64,000 nt of DNA from Tolypothrix bouteillei VB521301 (GTDB lineage: Bacteria; Cyanobacteriota; Cyanobacteriia; Cyanobacteriales; Nostocaceae), in contig NZ_JHEG04000001.1 in the NCBI RefSeq assembly GCF_000760695.4, forward strand, positions 8,936,915-9,000,914, read 5' to 3'. Made by a program: the position numbers and the translations under genes. Shown here one piece after another: positions 51,961 through 63,372 of this stretch; position 1 is the stretch's first letter; each line of letters starts with the position of its first letter. The notes below the pieces were generated by a model. It searched no databases, had not been told where the DNA came from, and worked only from the letters and a program-made list of their open reading frames with translations.

Positions 51961-52797
51961 TTAGGTGCTCATGTTACTTAATTGATTTATGAGTGCAATA
52001 ACATCACTCCGGCTCAATTTTTGTTTGCCATTGACAAGAGCTTCAAGAGTGCCATAAGCCAAAGTTAGTGGAATCTGGCAGAAGTCCATGGCTGGTCCTA
52101 GGGGAAGAGAACTGATATAAGCATCTGCCATGGCCAAATTGCGACGGGCGTACTGATGCATTTTCTCCTCAGACCAACCCTGCGGATAGAAATCTACCCC
52201 ACGAGATAAATCTTCTCTGTGGTTGCGGAGGATATTAACCGCCTGCAAGCCCCGACCAAATCCAATAGCGTGGGTACGGTTTGTCTGTGTTCCATCATAC
52301 CAAGCCCACAAATCGGAAAGCATTAAGCCAACTGCACCAGCAACTCCAAACGTATAGCGATCTAAGTCCGATTCATTATCGATCTTCCAATTACGTTCTG
52401 CCCAGTATGCCATTCTATCTGCCATAGCAGCCGTAGCATCCCAAATCCGAGGTGCAATTGTTGCAGGAGCCAGTATTGCCCATTCTCGAATCCGAAGGGA
52501 GACCTCTGGTAGTATATCTTCATGAGTGCTGAATCCTTTGTGAAAGGCATCAACGGGAAAACCATCTACCCCTGCTTGTAATGTCAAGCTAATTGCTCGC
52601 AACAAATTTGCCTTGGTAGAGTTATCTAGTTCTGCGTGGTCTTCAATTTCATCAATGGCTCGCAAACACAAGTAAGCTGATGCTACGGCTTCTTGCAAAC
52701 CAACTGGTAAACGAACTATTGGGATATAAAACGTCCGGCTCGTTTCTCTAAGGATATTTAAGGCGTCTCCATACAAGTCCATATGATGCAACTCCAT
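51961..52797 (-). CDS. Squalene/phytoene synthase family enzyme (probable squalene synthase)
   Basis: Head-to-head prenyltransferase of 278 residues. First Asp-rich motif AYLCLRAIDEIEDHAEL and second NILRNHREDLSRGVDFYP are both present, with SRTFYIPIVRLP at the start and the FGRGLQAVNILRN block. The fold is the squalene/phytoene synthase type. The position at the end of a hopanoid cluster suggests it makes squalene for Shc; the first motif (DEIED) resembles single-enzyme squalene synthases, whereas HpnC/HpnD/HpnE three-enzyme systems also exist and no second or third gene is seen. Phytoene synthase is a less likely alternative. Start ATG at 52797. Confidence 0.82.
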   Translation of the reverse strand: MELHHMDLYGDALNILRETSRTFYIPIVRLPVGLQEAVASAYLCLRAIDEIEDHAELDNSTKANLLRAISLTLQAGVDGFPVDAFHKGFSTHEDILPEVSLRIREWAILAPATIAPRIWDATAAMADRMAYWAERNWKIDNESDLDRYTFGVAGAVGLMLSDLWAWYDGTQTNRTHAIGFGRGLQAVNILRNHREDLSRGVDFYPQGWSEEKMHQYARRNLAMADAYISSLPLGPAMDFCQIPLTLAYGTLEALVNGKQKLSRSDVIALINQLSNMST

Positions 52798-53546
52798 TGA
52801 GTATTGTTAGCTTGCTTAATATTGTTGGTTAAAAAGTAACTACCCAAATCAAAAAGTTGGGATTGCTGAAATCTCTGTGCTCGTTTACCTGACAACTCTC
52901 ATTCTTCATGAGTTATTGGTAATAGAGCAAACCCAATCCAGCAGTCACCAACTTCTGACTCCAAGGACAGATACCGAGCAGTTATTTTCTTCATAAGAAG
53001 ATTAAAATCATTTGCCAAACATGGCATCGGTTTCCACCTGTTGGACTTGTTAGCTATAGCTCATCTTTAATTTTTGGCATTCACCTCTAATATGAACGCT
53101 CACCGTGCTATGTATTACCCAAGCTGTACGGCTCATCTTTTGCAAGCTAGTCTCCTCTATGTGCAACGGCAAACGGTTATACACCTGCATTGATTTCAAA
53201 TAACGACGATAATGGAGGGTTTGAAAGTTCCCAACCACCCCCTGCTTGCGACTAAGACACTAAAAGCTCTTAATCCCTTTACTCACAAAACTGTGTTTGA
53301 GGGTCTTTTCTTGTCTGTAGATCGAGCAGGGCATAGTTGGCAAAATATTAAGTTATATAACACATATATCACTTCCCAACCTAGAAAAGCTGAATGCTTG
53401 TTATGTCTTTGGTTTAAAGAAATGATGAAGCAGGACATGGGAACTGTATATTGATTTTTTCAATATTTTGGTCTTCAATCCCTACTTTTATAAGACCTTT
53501 ACACGATAAGCTAATAATTGTGAACTTATAATACAATATATAAATA
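52798..53546. other. Gene-poor spacer (about 750 bp)
   Basis: Two overlapping frames, 62 codons on the minus strand (53050-53238) and 80 codons on the plus strand (53212-53454), are open but show no recognised family, no clear ribosome site and no conserved-looking composition. I do not annotate them as genes. No hairpin or repeat stands out. A promoter for the Trp-rich gene at 53547 must lie near 53500. Confidence 0.4.
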
Positions 53547-53798
53547 ATGGCTAAAAAGCAAAAATTTCCTTACCTAGTTGGTTCCAAATGGACTTCTCGA
53601 ACAAAAATCGATGGCTGGCGACACTTCCAAGTTGTGAATCGCAAAAACCAAGGGAAGTGGGTCTACGCTGAGATGGTCGCTTCTTGCGATCCCAAAGTCC
53701 GCTTTTGGATGAATGCCAAGTTATTACAAGACACCTCACAATGGCAATCGGGTTGGCAATCTCTACAAGAAATGCAGGTTATGGAAGGTGCTTCTTAA
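53547..53798 (+). CDS. TIGR02450-like small Trp-rich protein
   Basis: The product is 83 residues with six Trp. The pattern YLVGSKWTSRTKIDGWRHFQVVNRKNQGKWVYAEMVASCDPKVRFWMN is that of the conserved small Trp-rich family annotated TIGR02450 in cyanobacteria and other bacteria, of unknown function. No signal peptide or membrane helix. It is a compact soluble protein, alone between long spacers. Start ATG at 53547. Confidence 0.8.
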   Translation: MAKKQKFPYLVGSKWTSRTKIDGWRHFQVVNRKNQGKWVYAEMVASCDPKVRFWMNAKLLQDTSQWQSGWQSLQEMQVMEGAS

Positions 53799-54515
53799 AC
53801 TTTGTTCTAATGAGTGCTGTCGTTTAAGTCAATTTTTAAATTGTAACTATTATTTACACTATTAAAGGCGATCGCTAACGCATTCCAGTTAGATCCCCGA
53901 CAACTTCTGAAGATACAGCTTGCGATTGGGGGTAAGACCTCCTGAATCTATCTAGTGGCTCTAGCTGAAAATCAAGCCAGCGCAGTTCTCAACGTCTCAT
54001 CTCTAGTTACTCCTTTTGCGCCCGAAGATTAGCTGTTGAGGTAGCACCTGGCGTAGAGGAGAGGGGATTAGAAATTACATGGGTAATTTTACACAGAGCA
54101 GCGAGTCAGCTAAGGAAGTTGAGCCTTGAGGAAGGTCTTCCCAGACGGAGTTTGGGAACGAGAGATAAGAAAGAGTCTCATGAGGGTTACTACCTCTTAT
54201 TCAAGGGTCAGAATCCTTAAACTCAGGTACATTCTGTTTTGTTTTTTGTAACCTTTTTTATAAAAAATATATTTAAACTATTAATAAAATCAATTTTAAA
54301 GCTAAAAACTGCTTCCGTACTTCTAATAAAGAAAAAATCATTTGATTAAAGCTCCATAAGCCTTATAGATGCGTATTTCAATTTAACAACCCCTTTCTTT
54401 TCCAAGTCATTTGCACAATAATGGCATTCACATACCTTACAAATCGCCTCCTGGTCTAGGTGAAGGCAAGTGTTTAAGCCAAAAGTTTGACAAAAAACGA
54501 TAAGAGGCAACAACA
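53799..54515. promoter_or_regulatory. Long leader/spacer upstream of chlL
   Basis: This stretch of about 700 bp holds no supported ORF. It contains a dispersed hairpin, TTCCCAGAC-GGA-GTTTGGGAA (54138-54158, 9-bp stem with one wobble). The last 250 bp are strongly AT-rich and presumably carry the chlL promoter and 5' leader. AAGAGG lies ahead of the chlL GTG. No riboswitch was recognised. Confidence 0.45.
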
Positions 54516-55382
54516 GTGAAACTAGCAGTTTATGGAAAAGGTGGTATCGGTAAATCCACCACAAGCTGTAACATATCCGTCGCCCTAGCCAAGCGCGGCA
54601 AAAAAGTGCTGCAAATTGGTTGCGACCCAAAACACGACAGCACCTTCACCCTCACTGGGTTCTTAATTCCAACAATCATTGATACTCTTCAAGAGAAAGA
54701 TTATCACTACGAAGATGTTTGGCCCGAAGACGTTATTTATAAGGGTTACGGTGGAGTAGATTGTGTTGAAGCTGGTGGACCACCAGCAGGTGCGGGATGT
54801 GGCGGTTACGTAGTAGGCGAAACCGTAAAATTACTGAAGGAACTTAACGCCTTTGATGAGTACGATGTTATATTGTTTGACGTTCTCGGTGACGTAGTCT
54901 GTGGGGGTTTTGCAGCACCCTTAAACTATGCTGACTACTGCATGATTGTGACCGACAACGGCTTCGATGCTTTGTTTGCGGCTAATCGCATTGCTGCTTC
55001 AGTTAGGGAAAAAGCCCGGACTCACCCACTGCGTCTGGCTGGATTAATTGGTAATCGCACCTCCAAGCGCGATTTGATTGACAAATACATCGAAGCAGTT
55101 CCCATGCCAGTTTTAGAAGTATTGCCTTTAATTGAAGATATTAGAGTTTCTCGTGTGAAGGGCAAGACTTTGTTTGAGATGGCAGAAATTGACCCATCTC
55201 TCAACTACGTCTGTGATTATTATCTCAATATTGCAGATCAAATTTTGGCGTCCCCCGAAGGTGTAGTACCTAATGACGCTCAAGACCGGGAATTATTTAC
55301 TTTGTTGTCTGATTTTTATTTAAATCCGGGTAAACCACAGGTTCCTAACTCAGAAGAAGAATTAGACTTGATGATTGTATAA
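54516..55382 (+). CDS. chlL: Light-independent protochlorophyllide reductase iron protein ChlL
   Basis: NifH-like ATPase that passes electrons to the ChlN-ChlB component, letting the cell make chlorophyllide in the dark. The 288-residue product has the P-loop [30 protein letters not shown], and the Cys ligands of the bridging 4Fe-4S cluster in [18 protein letters not shown] and [21 protein letters not shown]. The GTG at 54516 with AAGAGG nearby is the only start compatible with the P-loop position. The DUF5331-like gene and chlN follow on the same strand; chlB is not in the window. Confidence 0.98.
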   Translation: MKLAVYGKGGIGKSTTSCNISVALAKRGKKVLQIGCDPKHDSTFTLTGFLIPTIIDTLQEKDYHYEDVWPEDVIYKGYGGVDCVEAGGPPAGAGCGGYVVGETVKLLKELNAFDEYDVILFDVLGDVVCGGFAAPLNYADYCMIVTDNGFDALFAANRIAASVREKARTHPLRLAGLIGNRTSKRDLIDKYIEAVPMPVLEVLPLIEDIRVSRVKGKTLFEMAEIDPSLNYVCDYYLNIADQILASPEGVVPNDAQDRELFTLLSDFYLNPGKPQVPNSEEELDLMIV

Positions 55383-55411
55383 ATCATTAAAGTTCCAAGA
55401 TGGGGGACAAT

Positions 55412-56203
55412 ATGGCTTTTTTTCATAGTTTTACGGACTCTCTCAAGCAAAAGTGGTTACAATTTTTTCAAATTAACCGGGATTGGATTACTCTCCATAT
55501 GGAGGTAGAGTCAGTTTACACCCCTGATGGTGGTAAGCGACCCCCTTCTTACCTCATCTTGGGAGTAGCTAACGCGCTAGAACCAAAATTAGCGCAGTTA
55601 ATGCTACCCTTTTCTAGACTGAATCCTGATGCTGACACCTTAATTGAGGTGCTCGATTTAAATTTCGACCCAGATATTGCTCTCGGTAACCGTATTATCC
55701 CCAGAGTTGAGACACAAACAAGTGGTGAAGACCTAGCTTCTGATGAGGAGACATCTAACCACTCGCACTTAAACGGCTTTGCAGTAGCAGCGGTTGATTT
55801 AGATACTGATGGGGAAACTCTCATGGTTGTGAACACAACTATAGAGGATGTGAAACGAGCCGATGAGGTACAAGAAGTTTTAAACGGATTCGGATACGAT
55901 TCCTTTCATAACAATGAAGATAATGAGTTAAACAGCACATCTGCAGCAGATGTAGTTGATGATTTTGGCGATATATCCTTTGATGAGTTGAAAGGTGAGG
56001 ACAGCACCAATTTTGAAAAGGCAACAGAATCTACTACTAATGGTAATGGTGAGTTTTCTGAAGTCTTATCAGATATCTGGGGCGATGAATCCGCAGCAAA
56101 CAAGGATAAAGAAGACACGGATAACGATATGTTTTTAGGGGAAGACCTATCATCTAGCGATCTGGATGATTCAGAAATTGCTAGTCTCTTCCCCAATAAT
56201 TAA
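55412..56203 (+). CDS. DUF5331-like acidic protein between chlL and chlN
   Basis: The product is 263 residues. The N-terminal part (MAFFHSFTDSLKQKWLQFFQ, then INRDWITLHMEVESVYTPDGGKRPPSYLILGVANALEPKLAQLMLPF) looks structured; the C-terminal half is acidic and Ser/Asn/Asp-rich, likely disordered. I associate it with DUF5331 proteins that sit between chlL and chlN in heterocystous cyanobacteria. The gene order suggests a role with dark-operative protochlorophyllide reductase, for example assembly or partner binding, but function is unknown. I prefer the ATG at 55412 because GGGGGA lies six bases ahead; an ATG four codons earlier (55400) is the alternative. It begins 29 bp after chlL. Confidence 0.75.
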   Translation: MAFFHSFTDSLKQKWLQFFQINRDWITLHMEVESVYTPDGGKRPPSYLILGVANALEPKLAQLMLPFSRLNPDADTLIEVLDLNFDPDIALGNRIIPRVETQTSGEDLASDEETSNHSHLNGFAVAAVDLDTDGETLMVVNTTIEDVKRADEVQEVLNGFGYDSFHNNEDNELNSTSAADVVDDFGDISFDELKGEDSTNFEKATESTTNGNGEFSEVLSDIWGDESAANKDKEDTDNDMFLGEDLSSSDLDDSEIASLFPNN

Positions 56204-56206
56204 TCT

Positions 56207-56300
56207 TGGCTAATGGCTAATGGTTAATAGCTAATGGCTAATAGCTAATAGCTAATGGCTAATGGCTAATGGCTAATGGTAAGAACACAATTAGCAACGA
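56207..56300 (+). repeat. Tandem heptamer repeats between the DUF5331-like gene and chlN
   Basis: About ten GGCTAAT/AGCTAAT/GGTTAAT units run from four bases after the stop codon to about 56280, followed by ATTAGCAAC-type inverse units. It is the longest such tract in the window. The chlN ribosome site (GGGGAG, 56332) lies just beyond it. Confidence 0.85.
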
Positions 56301-56315
56301 ACAATTAGCAATTAG

Positions 56316-57749
<1,434 letters not shown>

Positions 57750-57819
57750 TCTTAGTCTCTAAAAAGCAATTTGTAGTATTTGTATAGGAGCGCAGCGATC
57801 GCTCCTATTGTTTTTATAT

Positions 57820-58458
57820 ATGGCAAAACTTATGAATGCTACACCCTCCAACGATGAAAATCAGGAAATGCTAAAGTGGCTCAACCGCAATCGCGAACAG
57901 TTAAAAGAGTATGCCCATCAGTACATTGCCTGTAATAGCAATGGCATAATTGCTCACGGTAGCGACTTACGTCAAGTTCTAGAGTTAGCAGAAGCTTCTG
58001 GAGAAACTTTTGCTATTTATTTAGTACCTGGTTTTACCGGCTCTATTGTTATTTTACCTATTCGGTTACGCTCAGTCAGTCGTCATGAATGGCTACCTAA
58101 CTATCAAGTAAATCTCAAACATAGAGATTTGGAAATCCAAGCAATTATGTTAGTTGATTCAGGGGCTGATTTTAGTTTAATTTCACTCAAGGCAGGTCAA
58201 GATTTGGGATATGCGTTGGCTGACGGAGAACAAACATTATTAGCACAAACAGTAGGCGGAACTGTTGAGTATGTTTTACGCAATGTTGAAATGACGATTG
58301 ATGGAAAAAGCTTTATAGCCCCCGTGGCATGGTTGCAAAACAATACTACAGATGTCATGCTTTTGGGACGAGAGGCTGTGTTCGATCGGTTTAATATTGA
58401 GTTTAGACAAGCGGAAGAAAAAATTATTTTTTCATGGCGTGAAGAGTTAAAGCAGTGA
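57820..58458 (+). CDS. Retropepsin-like aspartic protease with DUF5678-like N-terminal domain
   Basis: The product is 212 residues. Residues about 15-70 (MLKWLNRNREQLKEYAHQYIAC, IIAHGSDLRQVLELAEASGE) resemble the small DUF5678 domain. Residues about 100-205 form a retropepsin-like fold with the catalytic IMLVDSGADFSLISLKAGQDLG (DSGA), the flap-side VGGTVEYVLRNVEMTIDG and the hydrophobic psi-loop TTDVMLLGREAVFDRFNIEF. Such clan AA proteases act as homodimers. Start ATG at 57820 preferred over the TTG at 57808; an ATG at 57832 is possible. Substrate unknown. It is convergent with the permease gene. Confidence 0.82.
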   Translation: MAKLMNATPSNDENQEMLKWLNRNREQLKEYAHQYIACNSNGIIAHGSDLRQVLELAEASGETFAIYLVPGFTGSIVILPIRLRSVSRHEWLPNYQVNLKHRDLEIQAIMLVDSGADFSLISLKAGQDLGYALADGEQTLLAQTVGGTVEYVLRNVEMTIDGKSFIAPVAWLQNNTTDVMLLGREAVFDRFNIEFRQAEEKIIFSWREELKQ

Positions 58459-58476
58459 CATCACTAACTTTGCTAC

Positions 58477-59769
58477 TCATGCACCAATTAATACAAATAA
58501 TGCAACCCCAATCATCACAATCAACGTTACCTTACCACCAGGAACAAGAGTTTGAACAGTACTGCGTAAATCTTCCTCCTGTTCTTGACGCTGTTTCCAA
58601 CTCATCAATGCAGGAAGAATTCCTCCTAAAACTGAAATACTGAAGGTTCCTGCATAATCTAAAGCTGTGAGAAAGATATTGGGATTCAGTGCTGATAAAC
58701 TCATGGGAGGCAAAAGAATTAGGGAGTAAAGGGGCAAACGTTTGGAAGATTCTTGGGGGGTTACGGGAAAAATATCTTTGAAAAAATCGAGCAAGCCGTA
58801 AACAAATCCAATAAATGATGTCACGATCGCAAACTCAGAAAAGATAGAAACTAGGACTCCGAGCCATTGTCCAGCACTCCCCGATTGTAGAATGTAGAGT
58901 GGATCGAAAGTTTTCCCACTCGCTGTACCCTGAATTGCATCTACACTGATACTTCCCAAAATAACTGCATTCCAAGCTAAGAACATGACTAGGGGAATGG
59001 CGGAACCAACAACGATAGACTGGCGAATTTTTGGTGCATCTCCTTCAAGCTGGGTGACGATTGTAGGAATCACGTTATGGTAGAACAGTGCTACAAACAT
59101 GACGGAGACAGCAGGGGGGAGTGCTTTCCAGTCTTGAAAGAAGAATGATGATATATTAAGGTGGGTGGCTCCTAAAAACAACAATCCCAAGAATGAAGTC
59201 AACACGATCGCAACGAAAGCGCTGTTTAATTTCTCAATAAACTTTTCTCTGCCAAGATACAAAATGCCACCAAAAAGGAGAGTAAAAGCCGTTGTTCCTA
59301 TCCAAGTAGGGAAAACATAATGTAGCCCTAAAATTTTTTCTACAGATGATACTAAAATATCGCCACCTTGGGAAACATAAGCCACAAGTAAGGCATAGTG
59401 TAAGAACAAGTATGCCCCACCAGCAATTCTTGCTCCTAATGAACCCAGCGTCCTCTCAACCATCACCAACAGACCTAAACTGGGACGTCCTACACGACGC
59501 ATCGCATTCAAACCCACTTCTGCAATTAAAAGCCCTGAAACCAAAGCGTAAAGCCAAACACCTATAAGTAGTACTGTAGATGGTACGACTCCAGATGGTA
59601 ATGTCACTGCGGGTAGCGCAAGAATTCCAGCACCAATAGTGGTTCCTGCAATCAGCGCTGTACTTCCCAAAACGCTTCCTGGTTGATGGGTCAGTTTATT
59701 TTCGTAGAGTTCTAGGTTAGAAAACAACCGAGTGACATCTGGGCTGTTGGGCTTCAGTACCATTTTCAT
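58477..59769 (-). CDS. Aromatic amino-acid permease (HAAAP/TyrP type)
   Basis: Membrane transporter of 430 residues with about eleven hydrophobic helices. SVLGSTALIAGTTIGAGILALPAVTLPSG is the signature first helix of the tyrosine/tryptophan permease (HAAAP, PF03222) family, and GLLIAEVGLNAMRR and the FHNVIPTIVTQLEGD-like segment (LFYHNVIPTIVTQLEGDA) are also typical. The likely substrate is tyrosine or tryptophan with proton symport. It probably works in the plasma membrane. Start ATG at 59769 (a second ATG two codons on). No operon partners. Confidence 0.85.
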   Translation of the reverse strand: MKMVLKPNSPDVTRLFSNLELYENKLTHQPGSVLGSTALIAGTTIGAGILALPAVTLPSGVVPSTVLLIGVWLYALVSGLLIAEVGLNAMRRVGRPSLGLLVMVERTLGSLGARIAGGAYLFLHYALLVAYVSQGGDILVSSVEKILGLHYVFPTWIGTTAFTLLFGGILYLGREKFIEKLNSAFVAIVLTSFLGLLFLGATHLNISSFFFQDWKALPPAVSVMFVALFYHNVIPTIVTQLEGDAPKIRQSIVVGSAIPLVMFLAWNAVILGSISVDAIQGTASGKTFDPLYILQSGSAGQWLGVLVSIFSEFAIVTSFIGFVYGLLDFFKDIFPVTPQESSKRLPLYSLILLPPMSLSALNPNIFLTALDYAGTFSISVLGGILPALMSWKQRQEQEEDLRSTVQTLVPGGKVTLIVMIGVALFVLIGA

Positions 59770-60002
59770 AAGATTTGACTGAGATACACGCTTTTTTAAG
59801 TTATATGTTAACTTCTGTAACCTATTGTGGCAAAATACTTCGTGTTGCTAAATTTCACGTGCGTGCGATCGCAAAATACAACAAAATCTCAAAAAGTTGG
59901 GTTTCGTTCCTCAACCCAACCTACACTGTTTATAATTTATCCCTTATCTAAGGGGTATTGGGAACAATCTGCAAACAATAGAAAAAGTAGAATAAGCGAG
60001 GT

Positions 60003-60272
60003 TTACTCTCTGTGTTGTTGATTCAACCAAATTACTAAATCACCCACTTCAGAGAAATCAACGAAAGCTTCTGCTAAATCCTCCAATTGCTTAATGGATA
60101 ATCCCTGTACTTGTTCCACCAATAATGAATCTAGTTGACTAAAACGCCGATTAAGCTGACGCATGATTAATAAAATTGCTTCTTGTTTTCTTTCTTTTGC
60201 AGCAATATCTTGATAAATCACTGATTCTCTCATCATATCCTCCGGTAAAAATTGATGAATTAAATCCTTCAT
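60003..60272 (-). pseudogene. C-terminal remnant of an Rpn/DUF4351-type protein
   Basis: The frame has 89 residues from the ATG at 60272. It contains only the C-terminal part of Rpn-family (PD-(D/E)xK transposase-like) proteins: MMRESVIYQDIAAKERKQEA and the DUF4351 region ILLIMRQLNRRFSQLDSLLV, then IKQLEDLAEAFVDFSEVGDLVIWL. The nuclease domain (about 200 residues) is absent. Its ATG overlaps the stop of the DUF1636 gene (ATGA), so it may still be translated by coupling. I treat it as a decaying fragment. Confidence 0.7.
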
Positions 60273-60652
60273 ATAGGGGGAATCCTTGCCACAATTCCTT
60301 TCTTCAAAGGTTCCGGTCTTTCCGCCCAAGGTAACAAACCTTGGGGATGTAAGTGGTATTTGCTAGCACATTCAAATACCCCTAGAATTTCCACTGATGA
60401 TAAATTAGGTGATATGTCACCAAAAAGATACGTATATTTATTGATAGAGGCAAAAGAAATCGCGCAGGAACGACTGCACGCACTCATGCATTCTACAGGT
60501 TGAATGATAAATTCCTCATGCAAGTCCCACTCTTGATGGTGTTGCTGCAACGTCTTGAGTAACTTTTCTCCACCACTTTCACCTATACGCTTTCCATCTT
60601 GCCATTGGCTGGCACAACTGGTGCAGACGAACAAAGTATGTTGAGTTTTCAT
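60269..60652 (-). CDS. DUF1636 putative metal-binding protein
   Basis: The product is 127 residues of the DUF1636 family (predicted thioredoxin-like ferredoxin fold). Cys pattern: FVCTSCASQWQDGKRIGESGGEKL at the start and VECMSACSRSCAISF, resembling 2Fe-2S ferredoxin-like ligands; the family end LPWAERPEPLKKGIVARIPP is intact. Members often occur near cobalamin-related genes, but none is adjacent here. The gene is complete although it abuts the DUF4351 remnant. Start ATG at 60652. Confidence 0.82.
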   Translation of the reverse strand: MKTQHTLFVCTSCASQWQDGKRIGESGGEKLLKTLQQHHQEWDLHEEFIIQPVECMSACSRSCAISFASINKYTYLFGDISPNLSSVEILGVFECASKYHLHPQGLLPWAERPEPLKKGIVARIPPI

Positions 60653-61143
60653 TTATACCTCATACGTTAGAGTAAAATTTAGGTGCTCCTACATAATGTA
60701 CTGCATACAATTCGTGCGATCGCCCTCATCCTTACCCTAGATCCTTCAAGGCAGAAGAATTTTTGGCTTTCCCAAAGCAGTTTCATCCTCATTGCCAAAG
60801 GCTGGGAACGAGGAGGAGAACCAAACCTATCATTTGCCAACAGCATTCTTCAACAAGTCGGGGATCTGAGCAGCTTAGCAACCACTCGTACAGCCAAGTA
60901 TCAATGGCAGTGGATTTTCTAGTTTTTCTATACCTGTATTTGAAGGTAGGCTTTATATTCCTTCATGAGAAAATGAATTTCTTGATTTTTGTAATATTAC
61001 AATTTATACCTTGATTTTAGGTTATAAAAGAGGGTAAATTTCTTAAATTATATAAATCCTCCTGTTAACAAATACTTTTTAAAAGTTTATTAAGTCATCA
61101 GTAAAATCACGCAATCACTCATGAAGTTTGTGAAGGGCATTCT
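60653..61143. other. Gene-free spacer upstream of the GGDEF-EAL gene
   Basis: Nothing convincing in about 490 bp. A 79-codon frame (60683-60922) has no ribosome site or family resemblance. The last 200 bp are strongly AT-rich and presumably hold the promoter of the REC-GGDEF-EAL gene. Confidence 0.4.
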
Positions 61144-63372
61144 ATGATTATCCAGAATATGGAATTATCTCCAGCTAATTATGAATTCAGTGAAAACACG
61201 TATAAAGAAAAGAAAGTTAATATTCTTCTGGTAGATAATTGCAATCAAAGCTTAGTTGCTTTAGAAGCTATTCTAGGTTGCCTCAAACAAAATTTGATAA
61301 AAGCAAACTCCGGTTGTGATGCCTTAAGATTTCTTCTAGCTGTAGAATTTGCCGTAATTTTACTGAACGCTCATATGTCAGACATGGATGGTTTTGAAAC
61401 AGCAAAGCTGATTCGACAACGACAGAAAACCGAACAAACTCCAATTATTTTCCTTCTTCCAACATTTAATTACTCTAAGGATTCTATCTTTAAAGGTTAC
61501 TTATTAGGTTTAGTCGATTACGTCGTTCAACCTTATTCCGCAGAAATACTGATACCTAAAGTTAAAGCATTTGTAGATTTGTTTAAAATGACAGTGAAAT
61601 TAGAACAACAAGCAATGTACTTCAAAGCTATTCATAAAGAACTTCAGACTCAAATTACCGATCGCCAAACTGTAGAATTGGAACTACGAAAATCTCTCAA
61701 AAACTTATCTGATATTAAATTTGCTTTAGATAAAGCTACTATTGTGGCAATTACTGATGCTAGGGGAGTTATTACTTATGTAAATGATAAATTCTGTGAA
61801 ATTTCCAAATACGACAGAGAAGAACTGATTGGGAAAACCCATCAACTCGTTAATTCAAGTTATCATTCCCAAGATTTTTTTCAAAACCTTTGGTCAACGA
61901 TTCGTCAGGGAAAAGTGTGGCAAGGAGAAATCAAGAATAAAGCCAAAGATGGAACATTTTATTGGGTTGACACTGTTATCGTCCCATTTCTTGATAGTGA
62001 GGGAAAACCATTTCAATATTTAGCAATACGCTTTGACATTACTTTACGCAAACAAGCACAGGAAAAACTACAGCACCAAGTCTTTTATGACGCCCTTACA
62101 GGTTTACCCAATCGGCTCAAGTTTTTAGATTGTTTGAGTCAATGTATCAAGCGAGCTAAAACTAACTATGACTATCATTTTGCTGTGTTATATATCAGCC
62201 TGAATCGCTACCAACTGATTAAGTACAGCCTCGGTCACTACCAAGGCGAACAACTGCTCATTGAAGTAGCTTGTCGTTTGTTAACATACTTGTGTCCCGT
62301 AGATATGCTATCCCGAGTAGGAGAAGAAGAGTTTGCCATCTTGCTAGCCTATACTCCCAATGCACAGGATGCAGAGTTTGCAGCAAAACGTATCCATCAA
62401 GCTATGAAATTACCTTTTAAACTTACAGAATCTGTGGAATCTTGTACTGCCAGCATTGGCATTGTTCATAACGAAATTGGGTACACCCAAGCTGAAGACT
62501 TTCTACAGGCAGCAGATACTGCAATGCATTATGCTAAAAAGCAAGGAGCATCGAACACAGCAGTATTTAATACGAATATGCAGTTACAAGTTGTTGCCAG
62601 ACTGCAAATGGAAGCAGATCTTGCTCAAGCAATTCAACTCCAAAAGTTACATCTCAACTATCAGCCTATAGTGTCACTGGTAACTGGAGAAATCACTGCT
62701 TTTGAAGCGTTGGTACGATGGCAGCACCCCAAACACGGGCTGATTTCCCCAAATGATTTTATTCCGGTTGCAGAAGAAACAGGGTTAATTATTCCCCTCG
62801 GTCAGTGGGTTTTAATGGAAGCTTGTCGGCAATTACGTCACTGGCAAGATAAATTACCCAAACGCTTGCCTGTTTCAATGAGTGTGAATTTATCCGGTAT
62901 TCAATTGGTTCAAACCGATTTGGTAGAACAAATTGACCAGATTTTACAAGCTGTTGGTTTGAATGGCTCTTTTTTAAAGATAGAAATTACTGAAAGTGTT
63001 TTAATGAATAACGCTGATACAGCCTCCGACGTTTTAAAGCAACTGCAAGAAAGACAAATTCAACTGTTGCTTGATGATTTTGGTACTGGTTATTCCTCAC
63101 TATCATACCTACACTGTCTTCCCATCAATGCCTTGAAGATTGACCGTTCGTTCATCCGTCAAATAGCTGTTGGAAGTAAAAATTCCGATATAGTGAGGAC
63201 AATTGTTAACTTAGCTCGCAGCTTGGAGTTAGATGTCATTGCAGAAGGAGTGGAGACAGAAGAGCAGTTTATCCATTTGCGATCGCTAGGATGTGAATAT
63301 GGGCAAGGATACTTTTTCTCTAAAGCACTCAATAGCGAAGCTGTTACCGCCTTAATGAGCGCAAACCGTTGA
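61144..63372 (+). CDS. REC-PAS-GGDEF-EAL cyclic-di-GMP protein with degenerate receiver and GGDEF
   Basis: The product is 742 residues. Receiver domain (about 25-145): the phospho-acceptor Asp is replaced by Asn75 ([13 protein letters not shown]) and the conserved Lys by Gln (DYVVQPYS), so phosphorylation is unlikely. PAS domain (about 195-300): [28 protein letters not shown] domain (about 310-480): active-site motif reads GEEEF (residues 393-397), probably inactive or GTP-binding only. EAL domain (about 495-735): intact E521-A-L in [41 protein letters not shown] and [11 protein letters not shown]. It is therefore predicted to be a c-di-GMP phosphodiesterase with PAS input. Start ATG at 61144. 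Confidence 0.92.
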   Translation: MIIQNMELSPANYEFSENTYKEKKVNILLVDNCNQSLVALEAILGCLKQNLIKANSGCDALRFLLAVEFAVILLNAHMSDMDGFETAKLIRQRQKTEQTPIIFLLPTFNYSKDSIFKGYLLGLVDYVVQPYSAEILIPKVKAFVDLFKMTVKLEQQAMYFKAIHKELQTQITDRQTVELELRKSLKNLSDIKFALDKATIVAITDARGVITYVNDKFCEISKYDREELIGKTHQLVNSSYHSQDFFQNLWSTIRQGKVWQGEIKNKAKDGTFYWVDTVIVPFLDSEGKPFQYLAIRFDITLRKQAQEKLQHQVFYDALTGLPNRLKFLDCLSQCIKRAKTNYDYHFAVLYISLNRYQLIKYSLGHYQGEQLLIEVACRLLTYLCPVDMLSRVGEEEFAILLAYTPNAQDAEFAAKRIHQAMKLPFKLTESVESCTASIGIVHNEIGYTQAEDFLQAADTAMHYAKKQGASNTAVFNTNMQLQVVARLQMEADLAQAIQLQKLHLNYQPIVSLVTGEITAFEALVRWQHPKHGLISPNDFIPVAEETGLIIPLGQWVLMEACRQLRHWQDKLPKRLPVSMSVNLSGIQLVQTDLVEQIDQILQAVGLNGSFLKIEITESVLMNNADTASDVLKQLQERQIQLLLDDFGTGYSSLSYLHCLPINALKIDRSFIRQIAVGSKNSDIVRTIVNLARSLELDVIAEGVETEEQFIHLRSLGCEYGQGYFFSKALNSEAVTALMSANR

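Noticed and set aside
53212..53454. 80-codon plus-strand frame in the spacer upstream of the Trp-rich gene
   Set aside because: No ribosome site, no domain and no conserved-looking composition; an overlapping minus-strand frame is equally long.
56207..56300. Tandem repeats considered as a CRISPR array
   Set aside because: Units are 7 bp without spacers; they are short tandem heptamers, not CRISPR repeats.
60683..60922. 79-codon plus-strand frame upstream of the GGDEF-EAL gene
   Set aside because: No ribosome site or family resemblance; composition looks like translated spacer DNA.
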